Source: Rhizosphaericola mali
GTDB taxonomy: Bacteria > Bacteroidota > Bacteroidia > Chitinophagales > Chitinophagaceae
NCBI RefSeq assembly: GCF_004337365.2
Contig: NZ_CP044016.1
Span: 992,001 to 1,056,000, forward strand
Direction: 5' to 3'
Length of the DNA stretch: 64,000 bases
In this document: piece by piece, positions 8,493-16,872 of the stretch
How the letters are laid out: each line of letters begins with the position of its first letter
Numbering within the stretch: position 1 is the first letter of the stretch
Made by a program: the position numbers and the translations under genes
Notes under the pieces: model-generated
Database searches by the model: none
What the model saw: only the letters and a program-made list of their open reading frames with translations
What the model was told of the DNA's origin: nothing

Positions 8493-9473
8493 TTATTTAC
8501 CTAAAACATAGGAGAATATCAATGGCGCAACGATCGTCGCATCACTTTCTACTACGTATGATGGCGTTTCTTTGGCTAATTTTCCCCAAGTGATTTTCTC
8601 ATTAGGAACGGCTCCAGAATAAGAACCGTAAGAGGTTGTAGAGTCAGAGATTTGGCAGAAATAAGCCCATAATGGTGTATTTTCCCATTCCAAATCTTGT
8701 TCCATCATCGGAACTACACAAATAGGAAAATCTCCACTGATACCACCACCAATTTGGAAGAAACCTAAACCTTGAGGACCAGAAGATAAATCTTTGTATT
8801 GATCCACCAAATAAGTCATGTATTCGATACCTGTTTTAACTGTATGTGGATGCAGTTCACCTTTGATTACATAGCTTGCGAAGATATTACCGGTGGTACT
8901 ATCTTCCCATCCTGGACATACGATTGGAATATTTTTCTCCGCTGCGGCCAACATCCAACTATCTTTTGGATCAATTTCATAGTATTGTTCCAATTCTCCA
9001 CTTAACAAAATTTTATATAAAAATTCGTGTGGAAAATAGCGTTCGCCTTTTTCTTCAGCAGTTTTCCATACATTATGCAAATGTTTTTGCAAACGACGGA
9101 ATGCTTCTTCTTCCGGAATACAAGTATCTGTTACGCGGTTAAAATGATGTTTGATTAAATCTTCTTCATCTTCCCCATTGAAATAACGATACCCAGGAAC
9201 TCTTTTATAATGAGAATGAGCAACCAAGTTCATCACATCTTCTTCCAAGTTAGCACCTGTACAAGAGATAATATGAATTTTATCTTGGCGAATCATTTCT
9301 GCTAATGAAATACCTAACTCGGCAGTACTCATCGCTCCACCAAGGGAAACAAGCATCTTGCCGCCTTCGTCTAATAATTTTACATAACCTTGTGCAGCAT
9401 CCACTAACGCTGCAGAATTGAAATGTCTATAATGATGCTCAATAAATTGAGAAATAGGTCCTTTTGTTGACAT
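8493..9473 (-). CDS. Deoxyhypusine synthase-like protein
   Basis: The 326-residue protein belongs to the deoxyhypusine synthase family: DAAQGYVKLLDEGGKMLVSLGGAMSTAELG near the N terminus, NIFASYVI, and the C-terminal WGK (Lys298, aligning with the lysine that carries the aminobutyl group) followed by SDATIVAPLI. Eukaryotic and archaeal enzymes modify eIF5A; bacteria lack eIF5A, so the bacterial homologues are thought to act in polyamine chemistry, for example as homospermidine-synthase-like enzymes. The substrate here is not readable from the sequence. The gene has its own promoter and terminator and no polyamine genes beside it. Confidence 0.88.
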   Translation of the reverse strand: MSTKGPISQFIEHHYRHFNSAALVDAAQGYVKLLDEGGKMLVSLGGAMSTAELGISLAEMIRQDKIHIISCTGANLEEDVMNLVAHSHYKRVPGYRYFNGEDEEDLIKHHFNRVTDTCIPEEEAFRRLQKHLHNVWKTAEEKGERYFPHEFLYKILLSGELEQYYEIDPKDSWMLAAAEKNIPIVCPGWEDSTTGNIFASYVIKGELHPHTVKTGIEYMTYLVDQYKDLSSGPQGLGFFQIGGGISGDFPICVVPMMEQDLEWENTPLWAYFCQISDSTTSYGSYSGAVPNEKITWGKLAKETPSYVVESDATIVAPLIFSYVLGK

Positions 9474-9497
9474 TTTATCTTATAAATTTTTAGAATG

Positions 9498-9505
9498 CAA
9501 AAGTA
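9498..9505 (-). promoter_or_regulatory. -7 promoter element for deoxyhypusine-synthase-like gene
   Basis: Read on the minus strand the sequence is TACTTTTG, an exact TAnnTTTG match, about 25 bases before the start codon. Confidence 0.6.
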
Positions 9506-9561
9506 ATATTTTAAAGTAAAATAGAACCGAAAGTTTGTTAATAAACCATGAAACCATTAGT

Positions 9562-11028
9562 TTATTTATCTAAATCTGCGGGGATTTCTTTCAAAATGTG
9601 CAACAAGAAATCATAAAAACGTTGCACGGATGAAATTTGCACTCTCTCATCTGGACTGTGTGGCGACAACAAATTAGGTCCGAAAGAAATCATCTGCATG
9701 CCTTCAAATTTTGCACCTAAAAGACCACATTCCAATCCTGCATGACATGCTTGTACTTGTGGTTCATTTTGGAAGACTTCTTTATATGTTTTTTCCATAA
9801 AATGAACCAATGGAGAATTCGGATTGGGCTCCCAACCCGGATAATCTCCAGATAAAGAAACGGTCGCACCGATATTTTCAAAATTGGATTGAATCGCATT
9901 GACGATATCGTATTTGGTAGATTCTACTCCGCTACGCAAAAGAGATTCTGTATGGAAATTTCCATCCTTTACAATAACGCGCGCCAAGTTGGAAGAAGTC
10001 TCAACAAATCCTTCTATTTCTGGACTCATACGATACACTCCGTTTGGATCAGCGTAAATAGATTGGAGTATTTTTTTCAAATCCTCTGGTGCAACGGCTT
10101 TTACATTGTCTATTTGAGTGGATTCGACGACTATTGTCAATGATTTTTCAACTGCTTTAAATTCATTTTGAATTGTTGTCAAAAAGCTAGTAATTTCAGT
10201 TTTAAAAGCGTTTACATCATTGCATTTAACGGCAACTGTAGAAATTGATTCACGAGGAATTGCATTACGCAAACTACCGCCATTTATTTCCACTAACTGA
10301 AAAGGAATTTTTTTCCATAGTTGAAATAATAAGCGATTCATTAACTTATTGGCATTGGCACGACCAAGATTGATCTCCGCACCACTATGACCACCTTTTA
10401 AACCTTTTACATTTATTTGAAAAAATTGGCTTTCTGGTAAAATGTTTTCTTGTTGATAAGCATATTCTGTAGTTAAATCAATACCTCCTGCGCAACCCAC
10501 TGTCAATTCTCGTTCGTCCTCTGTATCTAAATTCAACAAAATTTTTCCTTGCAAAATGCTAGAATCAATTTGCATCGCTCCTGTCATACCTGTTTCTTCA
10601 TCCACAGTAATCAATGCTTCAATTGCAGGATGCGCAATATCTTTACTAGATAAAATGGACATAATCGCAGCGACTCCGATACCATTATCGGCGCCCAAAG
10701 TCGTTCCATGAGCCTTAACCCAATCTCCATCAACATACATTTTGATACCTTCTTTATCAAAGTCAAAAACTGTATCGTTGTTTTTTTGATGGACCATATC
10801 CATGTGACCTTGCAACACAACTGTTGGACGATCTTCAAAACCAGTAGTTGCAGTTTTTTTGATAACGACATTTCCGATGGCGTCGTGTGTCGTTTTTAGT
10901 CCCAAGCTATTGCCAAAATCAAGTAAAAACTGACGAACTCTTTCCTCTTTTTTAGATGGTCTTGGTACTGCATTTAAATCCGAAAAATGATTCCATAATA
11001 CTTTTGGCGCTAATTCTCTTACTTCCAT
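9562..11028 (-). CDS. pepD: Aminoacyl-histidine dipeptidase (peptidase D, M20C)
   Basis: PepD is a cytoplasmic di-zinc exopeptidase that splits Xaa-His and other dipeptides. The 488-residue protein has the expected metal ligands in order: His in LQGHMDMVHQ, the bridging Asp in LGADNGIG, the catalytic/ligand Glu pair in TVDEETGMTGA, Asp in LNLDTEDE and His in LLSPHSPDERV near the C terminus. Length is that of the family. It lies between the deoxyhypusine-synthase-like gene and a terminator that separates it from the upstream aldehyde dehydrogenase, so it is probably a single-gene transcript. Confidence 0.94.
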   Translation of the reverse strand: MEVRELAPKVLWNHFSDLNAVPRPSKKEERVRQFLLDFGNSLGLKTTHDAIGNVVIKKTATTGFEDRPTVVLQGHMDMVHQKNNDTVFDFDKEGIKMYVDGDWVKAHGTTLGADNGIGVAAIMSILSSKDIAHPAIEALITVDEETGMTGAMQIDSSILQGKILLNLDTEDERELTVGCAGGIDLTTEYAYQQENILPESQFFQINVKGLKGGHSGAEINLGRANANKLMNRLLFQLWKKIPFQLVEINGGSLRNAIPRESISTVAVKCNDVNAFKTEITSFLTTIQNEFKAVEKSLTIVVESTQIDNVKAVAPEDLKKILQSIYADPNGVYRMSPEIEGFVETSSNLARVIVKDGNFHTESLLRSGVESTKYDIVNAIQSNFENIGATVSLSGDYPGWEPNPNSPLVHFMEKTYKEVFQNEPQVQACHAGLECGLLGAKFEGMQMISFGPNLLSPHSPDERVQISSVQRFYDFLLHILKEIPADLDK

Positions 11029-11071
11029 TTTTTAATTCTTTTATTTCATTAAGCAATAACCAGTTATACAT

Positions 11072-11105
11072 AAAAAAAGGTTGCCAAATTTAGGCAACCT
11101 TTTTA
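11072..11105 (-). terminator. Terminator after aldehyde dehydrogenase gene
   Basis: GGTTGCC pairs with GGCAACC around AAATTTA, and the stem extends into A/T tracts on both sides. It lies between the dehydrogenase stop and the pepD start. Confidence 0.88.
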
Positions 11106-11123
11106 ATTTATGCGGTATAAATA

Positions 11124-12530
11124 TTAATATAACGCTTTAGAATCTGTAACGCGAATCAATTTTGCATTTACAAATTCATAAATTCCAGCAGGAGATTGTT
11201 CACGACCATATCCAGAGTTTTTAGTTCCTCCGAATGGTAATTCTGGTGCGATACCAGTTACGTGATTGATATAAACCATACCTGTATCGATTTGACGAGC
11301 AATTTCCACTGCTTTATCTGTATCTTTTCCGAATACAGAACCACCTAAGCCAAATTCTGTCGCATTAGCAATTTCAATTGCTTCATCAACATTTTTATAA
11401 GTATGCAACATATAAACTGGTCCAAATATTTCTTCAAAATAGGCATCCATTTTTGGAGTAATATCTGTGATTAATGTTGGTTCTAAGAATGCTCCCGCAC
11501 GATCTATTCTATGACCGCCGATTACAACATTTGCACCTTGCTCAGCTGCTTTTGCAACTTGTGCAGCAACATCTTCAGCAGCTTTTTCACTACTTAATGG
11601 AGCTACATCGGTGTCGGCTTCTAATGGATCACCCACTTTCAAAGTTCCAAAGATGGCTTTAACTTTATCCAAAAATTCAGCTTTTTTACTTTCAGGTAAA
11701 ATTACACGCTTTGGAGATACACATACTTGACCTGCATTCCACATACGACCATAAACTGTTGTTTTCGCAGCATCATCCAAATCTGCATCTTCCATAATAA
11801 TAAATGGATCACTACCGCCTAATTCTAAAGTAGATTTTTTAACTTTAGAACCAGCTGCAGATGCAATACTTGCGCCTGCTGGTTCACTACCAGTCAATGA
11901 AACTGCAGCAATACGAGGATCTGCTACTAATCTTTCAACATCTCTACCTGGAATAAACAAATTGGTATAAACGCCTTTTGGTGCTCCAGCTTCTAAGAAA
12001 ATATCTTCCATGATTTGCGCACATTGAGGTACGTTTGATGCATGCTTCAATACCATTGTGTTCCCAGCCATAATATTAGGCGCCGCAGAACGGGTAATTT
12101 GATAGAATGGGAAGTTCCAAGGTTGTACACTTAACAATACACCAATTGGTTCATAAGCTAAGAATGCTTTTCCATGAGCAGTGTCTAATGGATGATCTGC
12201 TAAAAATTTAGCACCATTATCTGCATAATAATCAAATATGTTGGCACATAATTCTACTTCGTAAATACTTTCTTTAAGTAATTTACCCATTTCTAAGGTA
12301 GCTAATTTACCTAATTCTTCTTTTTTAGTGCGAAGAATACTTGCTACTTTATGTAATACTTGGGCGCGTTTTTCAAAAGAGGTCTTTTTCCATGATTTAA
12401 AGGCCTGGTCTGCACGTCCGATAATTTGGTCCACTTGTTCATTACTCATTACGTCAAATTCTTTGACGGTTTCGTTGTTGAATGGATTTACTGTCTTAAT
12501 AGAGGATGCTTTTTTTACTACTGTTGACAT
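11124..12530 (-). CDS. NAD(P)-dependent aldehyde dehydrogenase, succinate-semialdehyde type
   Basis: The 468-residue ALDH-superfamily enzyme oxidises an aldehyde, probably succinate semialdehyde, to the acid. It shows the cofactor-site block GVLLSVQPWNFPFYQ, the Glu motif LELGGSDPFI and the catalytic Cys in NAGQVCVSPKR, with FEEIFGPV and LPFGGTKNSGYGRE at the C-terminal half. The overall pattern resembles the shorter SSADH branch (Sad/YneI-like); closely related non-SSADH aldehyde dehydrogenases cannot be excluded. It is transcribed alone, with a hairpin upstream and a terminator downstream. Confidence 0.85.
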   Translation of the reverse strand: MSTVVKKASSIKTVNPFNNETVKEFDVMSNEQVDQIIGRADQAFKSWKKTSFEKRAQVLHKVASILRTKKEELGKLATLEMGKLLKESIYEVELCANIFDYYADNGAKFLADHPLDTAHGKAFLAYEPIGVLLSVQPWNFPFYQITRSAAPNIMAGNTMVLKHASNVPQCAQIMEDIFLEAGAPKGVYTNLFIPGRDVERLVADPRIAAVSLTGSEPAGASIASAAGSKVKKSTLELGGSDPFIIMEDADLDDAAKTTVYGRMWNAGQVCVSPKRVILPESKKAEFLDKVKAIFGTLKVGDPLEADTDVAPLSSEKAAEDVAAQVAKAAEQGANVVIGGHRIDRAGAFLEPTLITDITPKMDAYFEEIFGPVYMLHTYKNVDEAIEIANATEFGLGGSVFGKDTDKAVEIARQIDTGMVYINHVTGIAPELPFGGTKNSGYGREQSPAGIYEFVNAKLIRVTDSKALY

Positions 12531-12656
12531 AATTAATCGGTTTTTTAATTAGATGTATATAAGACAATTTAAACGAAGGTTAGTTTATACACCAAGGTAA
12601 ACATTCTGTTAAATTATTCTTGCTTAATAGTGATGCAACAAATATTCCTATAAAAT

Positions 12657-12681
12657 AATAGTGGACAAATTGTCCACTATT
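12657..12681 (-). terminator. Perfect 12-bp dyad, probable terminator after TonB receptor
   Basis: AATAGTGGACAA is mirrored exactly by TTGTCCACTATT around one central base. On the minus strand it is followed by ATTTTAT, 32 bases past the receptor's stop codon. A protein-binding operator for the downstream dehydrogenase is the alternative. Confidence 0.55.
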
Positions 12682-12712
12682 TAGATAAATTGGCAGACTT
12701 GCTGACTAATTG

Positions 12713-15148
12713 TTATAATTTGATGTTAATTGCAGCCATATAGTTGGTTCCCGCCATAGGGAAATAATAATTATCGTTGGAAAGTGTACCATTATAGACA
12801 GAGGGGTAGGCTGCTCCATTGGAATTATATTTTCTATTGAAAACATTTATCACCATTCCATTAATTGTCCATTCTTTAAATATGAAATTATGGATAGTGT
12901 AAATTAAACGAATGTCTTGATTATAGTAACTACTTATTGCTCTTGTATCATCTTGCGTATTGTCTAGATATTGTTTGCCTACATATTTACTTATGAAGCT
13001 TAATTCTACATTTTTTACCGGTAAAATATTGATACTTCCAGCGCTTACGATGGATGGAGAGAACGAAATATCTTTATTATGATATTCTTGTGAAGTCGTC
13101 CCAATCTGATTCCAGTCAGCATCATAAGCAACATAATAACCAGTAAATTTTTTAATTTTATTTTTGCTTAATGTAAGATTTGCAGTAGTATTTATCCAAT
13201 TGGAGATCTGGTAACTTCCCTGCAATTCAACACCTGCGCGATAACTGTTGGGGACATTTACTCTTACCGTTGAGCCAACATCATTCAATGCCCCTGTTTG
13301 TACTAATTGATTTTTATAAAGCATATAGTAAAAAGTTACTCCCCAACTATATTTTTTATCGGTTTTCGTTGTGCCTAATTCAAAATCGTTCAAGGTTTCT
13401 TTAGTTGGTTGGTTATCTAAATTTGCTTCAAAGTCACTTCTGTTGGGTTCTTTATTTGCCAAAGCGTAACTAAAATAAGCATTGTAACCATTTTTAGTAA
13501 AACTAACACCAGCTTTGGGATTAAGAAAATTAAAAGTTCTTTTTATAGTATCTAAAGGTGTGTTTTCTGGTGTATCTTCAAATCCTTCCATATTGTATTT
13601 GACATGACGATATTGCACATCGGCAAAAAGATTCCAAAAACTATTCATTCTATGCAACCATTTTAAATACACATTTTGATCGCTTTTCCATGCTGGATAA
13701 TTATAGTATTGGTCGTCATAAGGGATATTGCCATTTTGACTCCAGATGATGTTGCCATAATGTTTGCCATCATATTTTGTCCAGCTACCACCAAAGGTTA
13801 CATCTTCATTTTTCTTGTTGTATTGCAAAGAAAATGTCTGTCCATAGAAATAATTATCCAAATAACGTTGTCTAATTAAATCAGTATTTTTTATAGTATC
13901 GCCTACGACAGGTACATAATTAGGTAAACTATAATCGGCGTAACTAGCATCTTGTTTATACTCTTCATAGTAACCTTTACCTCTTGTCAAAAATGTCGCA
14001 ATATTTAAATTAAGATTATTGGAAAACTTGTGGTTAAAAAACAATTGATAATGCGTTTGAGTATAATAATCATTTTGGTTTTTATAGTACATTGGGTTAC
14101 CATTTTTATCCAAGCCCATATAACCGACAGAATTATATCTACGATTGCCCGCAAGAATAGAATCCTCTGGTACGCCGTTCCATGCTTGGTAAGTACGCTC
14201 TTTTCCTGTAATAAAATTAAATCTGATGGACGTTTTTTCACTTACATAACCAGTTGATAACATCATGGATTGTAGATTAGATTTTGCTCTATCTATATAA
14301 CCATCGCTTTTGATATTGCTTAATCGCATATCAACATAAAAATGATTATTAAGCAATCCTGAACCAGCGGCAACTGTATTTTTCCAAGAATTAAAAGAGC
14401 CAAAGGAGTTATTTATTTCGCCGTAAGCTTTTTCTCTAATTTCATTTGTACTAAGATTTATAGTTGCTCCAAAAGCGCCAGATCCGTTGGTGGATGTGCC
14501 GACCCCGCGTTGTATCTGTATGGAATTTGTTGAGGATAATACGTCGGGAATATCTACAAAATAAGAGCCTTGACTCTCTGCATCATTATAGGGAATGCCA
14601 TTGATGGTAATATTGGTACGACTAGGATCGCTACCTCTGATGCTAATACTTGTATAGCCTATACCATTGCCAGCATCCGAAGTAACTACAACAGAGGGTG
14701 TCTGATTTAGCGCAAAGGGTAAATCTCTTCCATAGTTTACTTTTGCGATGTCAGCCGCATTCAGATTAGTTTTGGTAAATGGCGCTTTATCAGATGCACG
14801 TATGGCTTTGACTTCCAATGGCTCAAGTAAATATTTATTGTCATTTAGGGTAAAATCAAGCACTATATTTTGTGTAGAAATATGTACAATTTTTTCTACG
14901 CTTATTTTTCCAACAGAACTGACTTTAATTTTCACATCTGTATTTTCGGGTAAATGACTAAAACGATAAATACCTGAGTCGTTGGTATTTTGTTGGTTGT
15001 TTTTTATAGTCAAACCTGAAATAGTAACTGTCGCACCAGCTAGGTTTTGAGACGTGTCTGATACTTTTCCACTCAATTGAATCTGTGCGTGGGAACAAAT
15101 AACCATTGAAAAAATCAATGCCAATGTTCCAATAATTTTTTGTTTCAT
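12713..15148 (-). CDS. TonB-dependent outer-membrane receptor, riboswitch-controlled (thiamine uptake)
   Basis: The 811-residue outer-membrane protein has a signal peptide ending at CSHAQ and a carboxypeptidase-regulatory-like beta domain at about 22-105 (LSGKVSDTSQNLAGATVTISG). A plug follows at about 120-235 (YGRDLPFALNQTPSVVVTSDAGNGIGYTSISIRGSDPSRTNITINGIPYNDAESQG), then a beta-barrel rich in aromatic strands ending MAAINIKL. TonB-ExbBD energy drives such receptors. A TPP riboswitch lies in its leader, so the cargo is inferred to be thiamine, its phosphates or a precursor. No inner-membrane partner is adjacent. Confidence 0.9.
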   Translation of the reverse strand: MKQKIIGTLALIFSMVICSHAQIQLSGKVSDTSQNLAGATVTISGLTIKNNQQNTNDSGIYRFSHLPENTDVKIKVSSVGKISVEKIVHISTQNIVLDFTLNDNKYLLEPLEVKAIRASDKAPFTKTNLNAADIAKVNYGRDLPFALNQTPSVVVTSDAGNGIGYTSISIRGSDPSRTNITINGIPYNDAESQGSYFVDIPDVLSSTNSIQIQRGVGTSTNGSGAFGATINLSTNEIREKAYGEINNSFGSFNSWKNTVAAGSGLLNNHFYVDMRLSNIKSDGYIDRAKSNLQSMMLSTGYVSEKTSIRFNFITGKERTYQAWNGVPEDSILAGNRRYNSVGYMGLDKNGNPMYYKNQNDYYTQTHYQLFFNHKFSNNLNLNIATFLTRGKGYYEEYKQDASYADYSLPNYVPVVGDTIKNTDLIRQRYLDNYFYGQTFSLQYNKKNEDVTFGGSWTKYDGKHYGNIIWSQNGNIPYDDQYYNYPAWKSDQNVYLKWLHRMNSFWNLFADVQYRHVKYNMEGFEDTPENTPLDTIKRTFNFLNPKAGVSFTKNGYNAYFSYALANKEPNRSDFEANLDNQPTKETLNDFELGTTKTDKKYSWGVTFYYMLYKNQLVQTGALNDVGSTVRVNVPNSYRAGVELQGSYQISNWINTTANLTLSKNKIKKFTGYYVAYDADWNQIGTTSQEYHNKDISFSPSIVSAGSINILPVKNVELSFISKYVGKQYLDNTQDDTRAISSYYNQDIRLIYTIHNFIFKEWTINGMVINVFNRKYNSNGAAYPSVYNGTLSNDNYYFPMAGTNYMAAINIKL

Positions 15149-15231
15149 TTTTTTAAATAAACATTATGAATTAATGGAACAGGATGTAAAATGCTTTGGT
15201 AGGCAGAGTATATTCTTTTTTTTAAAAAAAA

Positions 15232-15327
15232 GATTCTAGAAGCCTTCCCTTCGCAGGAATTACCCTGTTCAGGTTCTACGGGTATTATCTCAGCCAATAT
15301 CATCAGCACCCCGAGGAAACTCTGCCA
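15232..15327 (-). promoter_or_regulatory. TPP (thiamine pyrophosphate) riboswitch
   Basis: On the minus strand the conserved THI-box segments appear in order: CTCGGGGTGC, TGGCTGAGA (CTGAGA at 15288-15293), ACCCGTAGAACCTG, AACAGGGTAATTCCTG and CGAAGGGA (15246-15252). These are the pyrimidine- and pyrophosphate-sensor arms of the TPP aptamer. It precedes the TonB receptor by about 85 bases, so TPP should lower receptor expression. A segment at 15202-15209 complements the 5' end of the aptamer and may be part of the expression platform. Confidence 0.96.
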
Positions 15328-15335
15328 CAAATGTA
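15328..15335 (-). promoter_or_regulatory. -7 promoter element for the riboswitch transcript
   Basis: The minus strand reads TACATTTG, an exact TAnnTTTG match, immediately upstream of the TPP aptamer. Transcription would start at about 15320-15325, at the edge of the aptamer's first stem. Confidence 0.6.
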
Positions 15336-15370
15336 TTGTTAAAATGTATAAATGAAAAATTGAATTTTAT

Positions 15371-15407
15371 AAAAACGAAAAGGACGATACTAAGAATAGT
15401 ATCGCCC
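15371..15407 (-). terminator. Terminator of RND efflux operon
   Basis: On the minus strand an 11-bp stem (GGGCGATACTA with TAGTATCGTCC, one G-T pair, loop TTCT) is followed by TTTTCGTTTTT, 26 bases past the outer-membrane factor's stop codon. Confidence 0.85.
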
Positions 15408-15432
15408 CTTCCTTTAATCTCAAATTAAAACC

Positions 15433-16872
15433 CTAGTTCCATCCGCCACCTAAGGCCTGATAGATATTTACGATGGCCTTTTTCTGTGCCACTTGAGTCT
15501 CGATCAAATCAAATTTAGATTCCAAAGCATCTCTTTGTGTCAATAACACTTCCATGTAATCTGCTTTAGTAGATTTGAATAAGTCATTAGAAATCTGAAT
15601 AGATTGACTTAATGCATCCACTTGTTTAGATTGGAAAGAGTATGTGCCTTCTAAATTTTTGATTTTTGCTAATTGATTTAATACTTCAGTAAACGCGTTT
15701 AAAACTGTTTTTTCATAGTTGTAAACGGCTTCGATTTGTTCCGCATTGGCATTTTTATATTCTGCTTTAATCGCATTTTTATTTACCAATGGTCCAATCA
15801 AATCACCAGCAAGAGAATATACTAATGATTTAGGCGTATTGAACAAAAATTGAGGACTGAACGCATCATAGCCAACAGCTGCGGAGATATCCAATGATGG
15901 ATAGAATCTAGCTTTAGCAACTTTTACATTCAACTTCGCCGCAGCCAAATTATACTCAGCTTGTCTAATATCTGGACGATTATCCAACAATTGAGATGGA
16001 ATACCTACATGAATCTGTGAAGGCAAAGAATCTGCAAATGTTTTGTCATCTCTTTCGATTTTACGAGGATAACGACCACATAAGAAATTGATTCTGTTTT
16101 CAGTCTCTGTAATATGTTGTTGGATATCGTATTGCAAACTTTGCGTTTTAGAAACTTCCGCTTGGAATCTTCTAACTGCTAATTCAGTAACTCTTGTTGC
16201 CGCTTTTTCATATTTCATAATTTCCAAGGCATTGCTTTGGATTTTGATATTTTGCTGTAAGATATCCAACTGGTTATCGTACGCTAATAATTCGTAATAT
16301 GAATTAGCTATTTCTGCAATAAGATTGGTAACTAAAAAGTTTTTACCTTCTACTGTTGCCAAATATTTTTGAATCGCTGCATCTTTGGCATTGTGCAATT
16401 TTTTCCAAATATCCACTTCCCAAGTTGCTTGTGCTCCCAAACCTAAATTAGTCATTGGGTCTGGCATTTTGTGACCATCTCTGATATCGATATTGTCTTC
16501 CAATGCACCAATATTAGTGTAACGTCCAACTTTGTCAACATCTGCACCAGCACCAAGATTTACAAAAGGAAGGTATTCCCCTTTTCTAGCTTGGATATCA
16601 TTTTGCGCCATTTCAATCTCTTGGAGTGTCATGTTCAACTCCTGATTATTTTTTAGCGCGGTATCAATTAAAGTCCTTAAGTAAGGATCAGTGAAATATT
16701 CATTCCATTTCACTTTAGCGATAGTTTGGGTATCAGCAGGCAGTGAATCATTGAAATTCACTGGCACTGCTTTGTTTTCCGTTTTTGTAGCTACAGTGGG
16801 TACTTTACATGCCATGTAAGCTACTGGAATACAAACCAAACCCAAATATTTGAATATATTTTTTCTAGTCAT
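15433..16872 (-). CDS. RND efflux outer-membrane factor (TolC/OprM, NodT family lipoprotein)
   Basis: The 479-residue lipoprotein (lipobox YMAC, Cys about 22) forms the trimeric outer-membrane exit duct of an RND pump. The two family repeats are visible: helices with TLQEIEMAQNDI and the paired PLVNKNAIKAEYKNANAEQIEAVYNYEKTVLNAFTEV segment. LLDNRPDIRQAEYNLAAAKLNVKVAKARFYPSLDIS is the diagnostic OMF block. It overlaps the pump gene by 8 bases and is last in the membrane-fusion, pump, duct operon. Confidence 0.94.
   Translation of the reverse strand: MTRKNIFKYLGLVCIPVAYMACKVPTVATKTENKAVPVNFNDSLPADTQTIAKVKWNEYFTDPYLRTLIDTALKNNQELNMTLQEIEMAQNDIQARKGEYLPFVNLGAGADVDKVGRYTNIGALEDNIDIRDGHKMPDPMTNLGLGAQATWEVDIWKKLHNAKDAAIQKYLATVEGKNFLVTNLIAEIANSYYELLAYDNQLDILQQNIKIQSNALEIMKYEKAATRVTELAVRRFQAEVSKTQSLQYDIQQHITETENRINFLCGRYPRKIERDDKTFADSLPSQIHVGIPSQLLDNRPDIRQAEYNLAAAKLNVKVAKARFYPSLDISAAVGYDAFSPQFLFNTPKSLVYSLAGDLIGPLVNKNAIKAEYKNANAEQIEAVYNYEKTVLNAFTEVLNQLAKIKNLEGTYSFQSKQVDALSQSIQISNDLFKSTKADYMEVLLTQRDALESKFDLIETQVAQKKAIVNIYQALGGGWN

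Noticed and set aside
12657-12681. Perfect palindrome as an insertion-sequence end
   Set aside because: No transposase or matching partner repeat; a terminator or operator is simpler.
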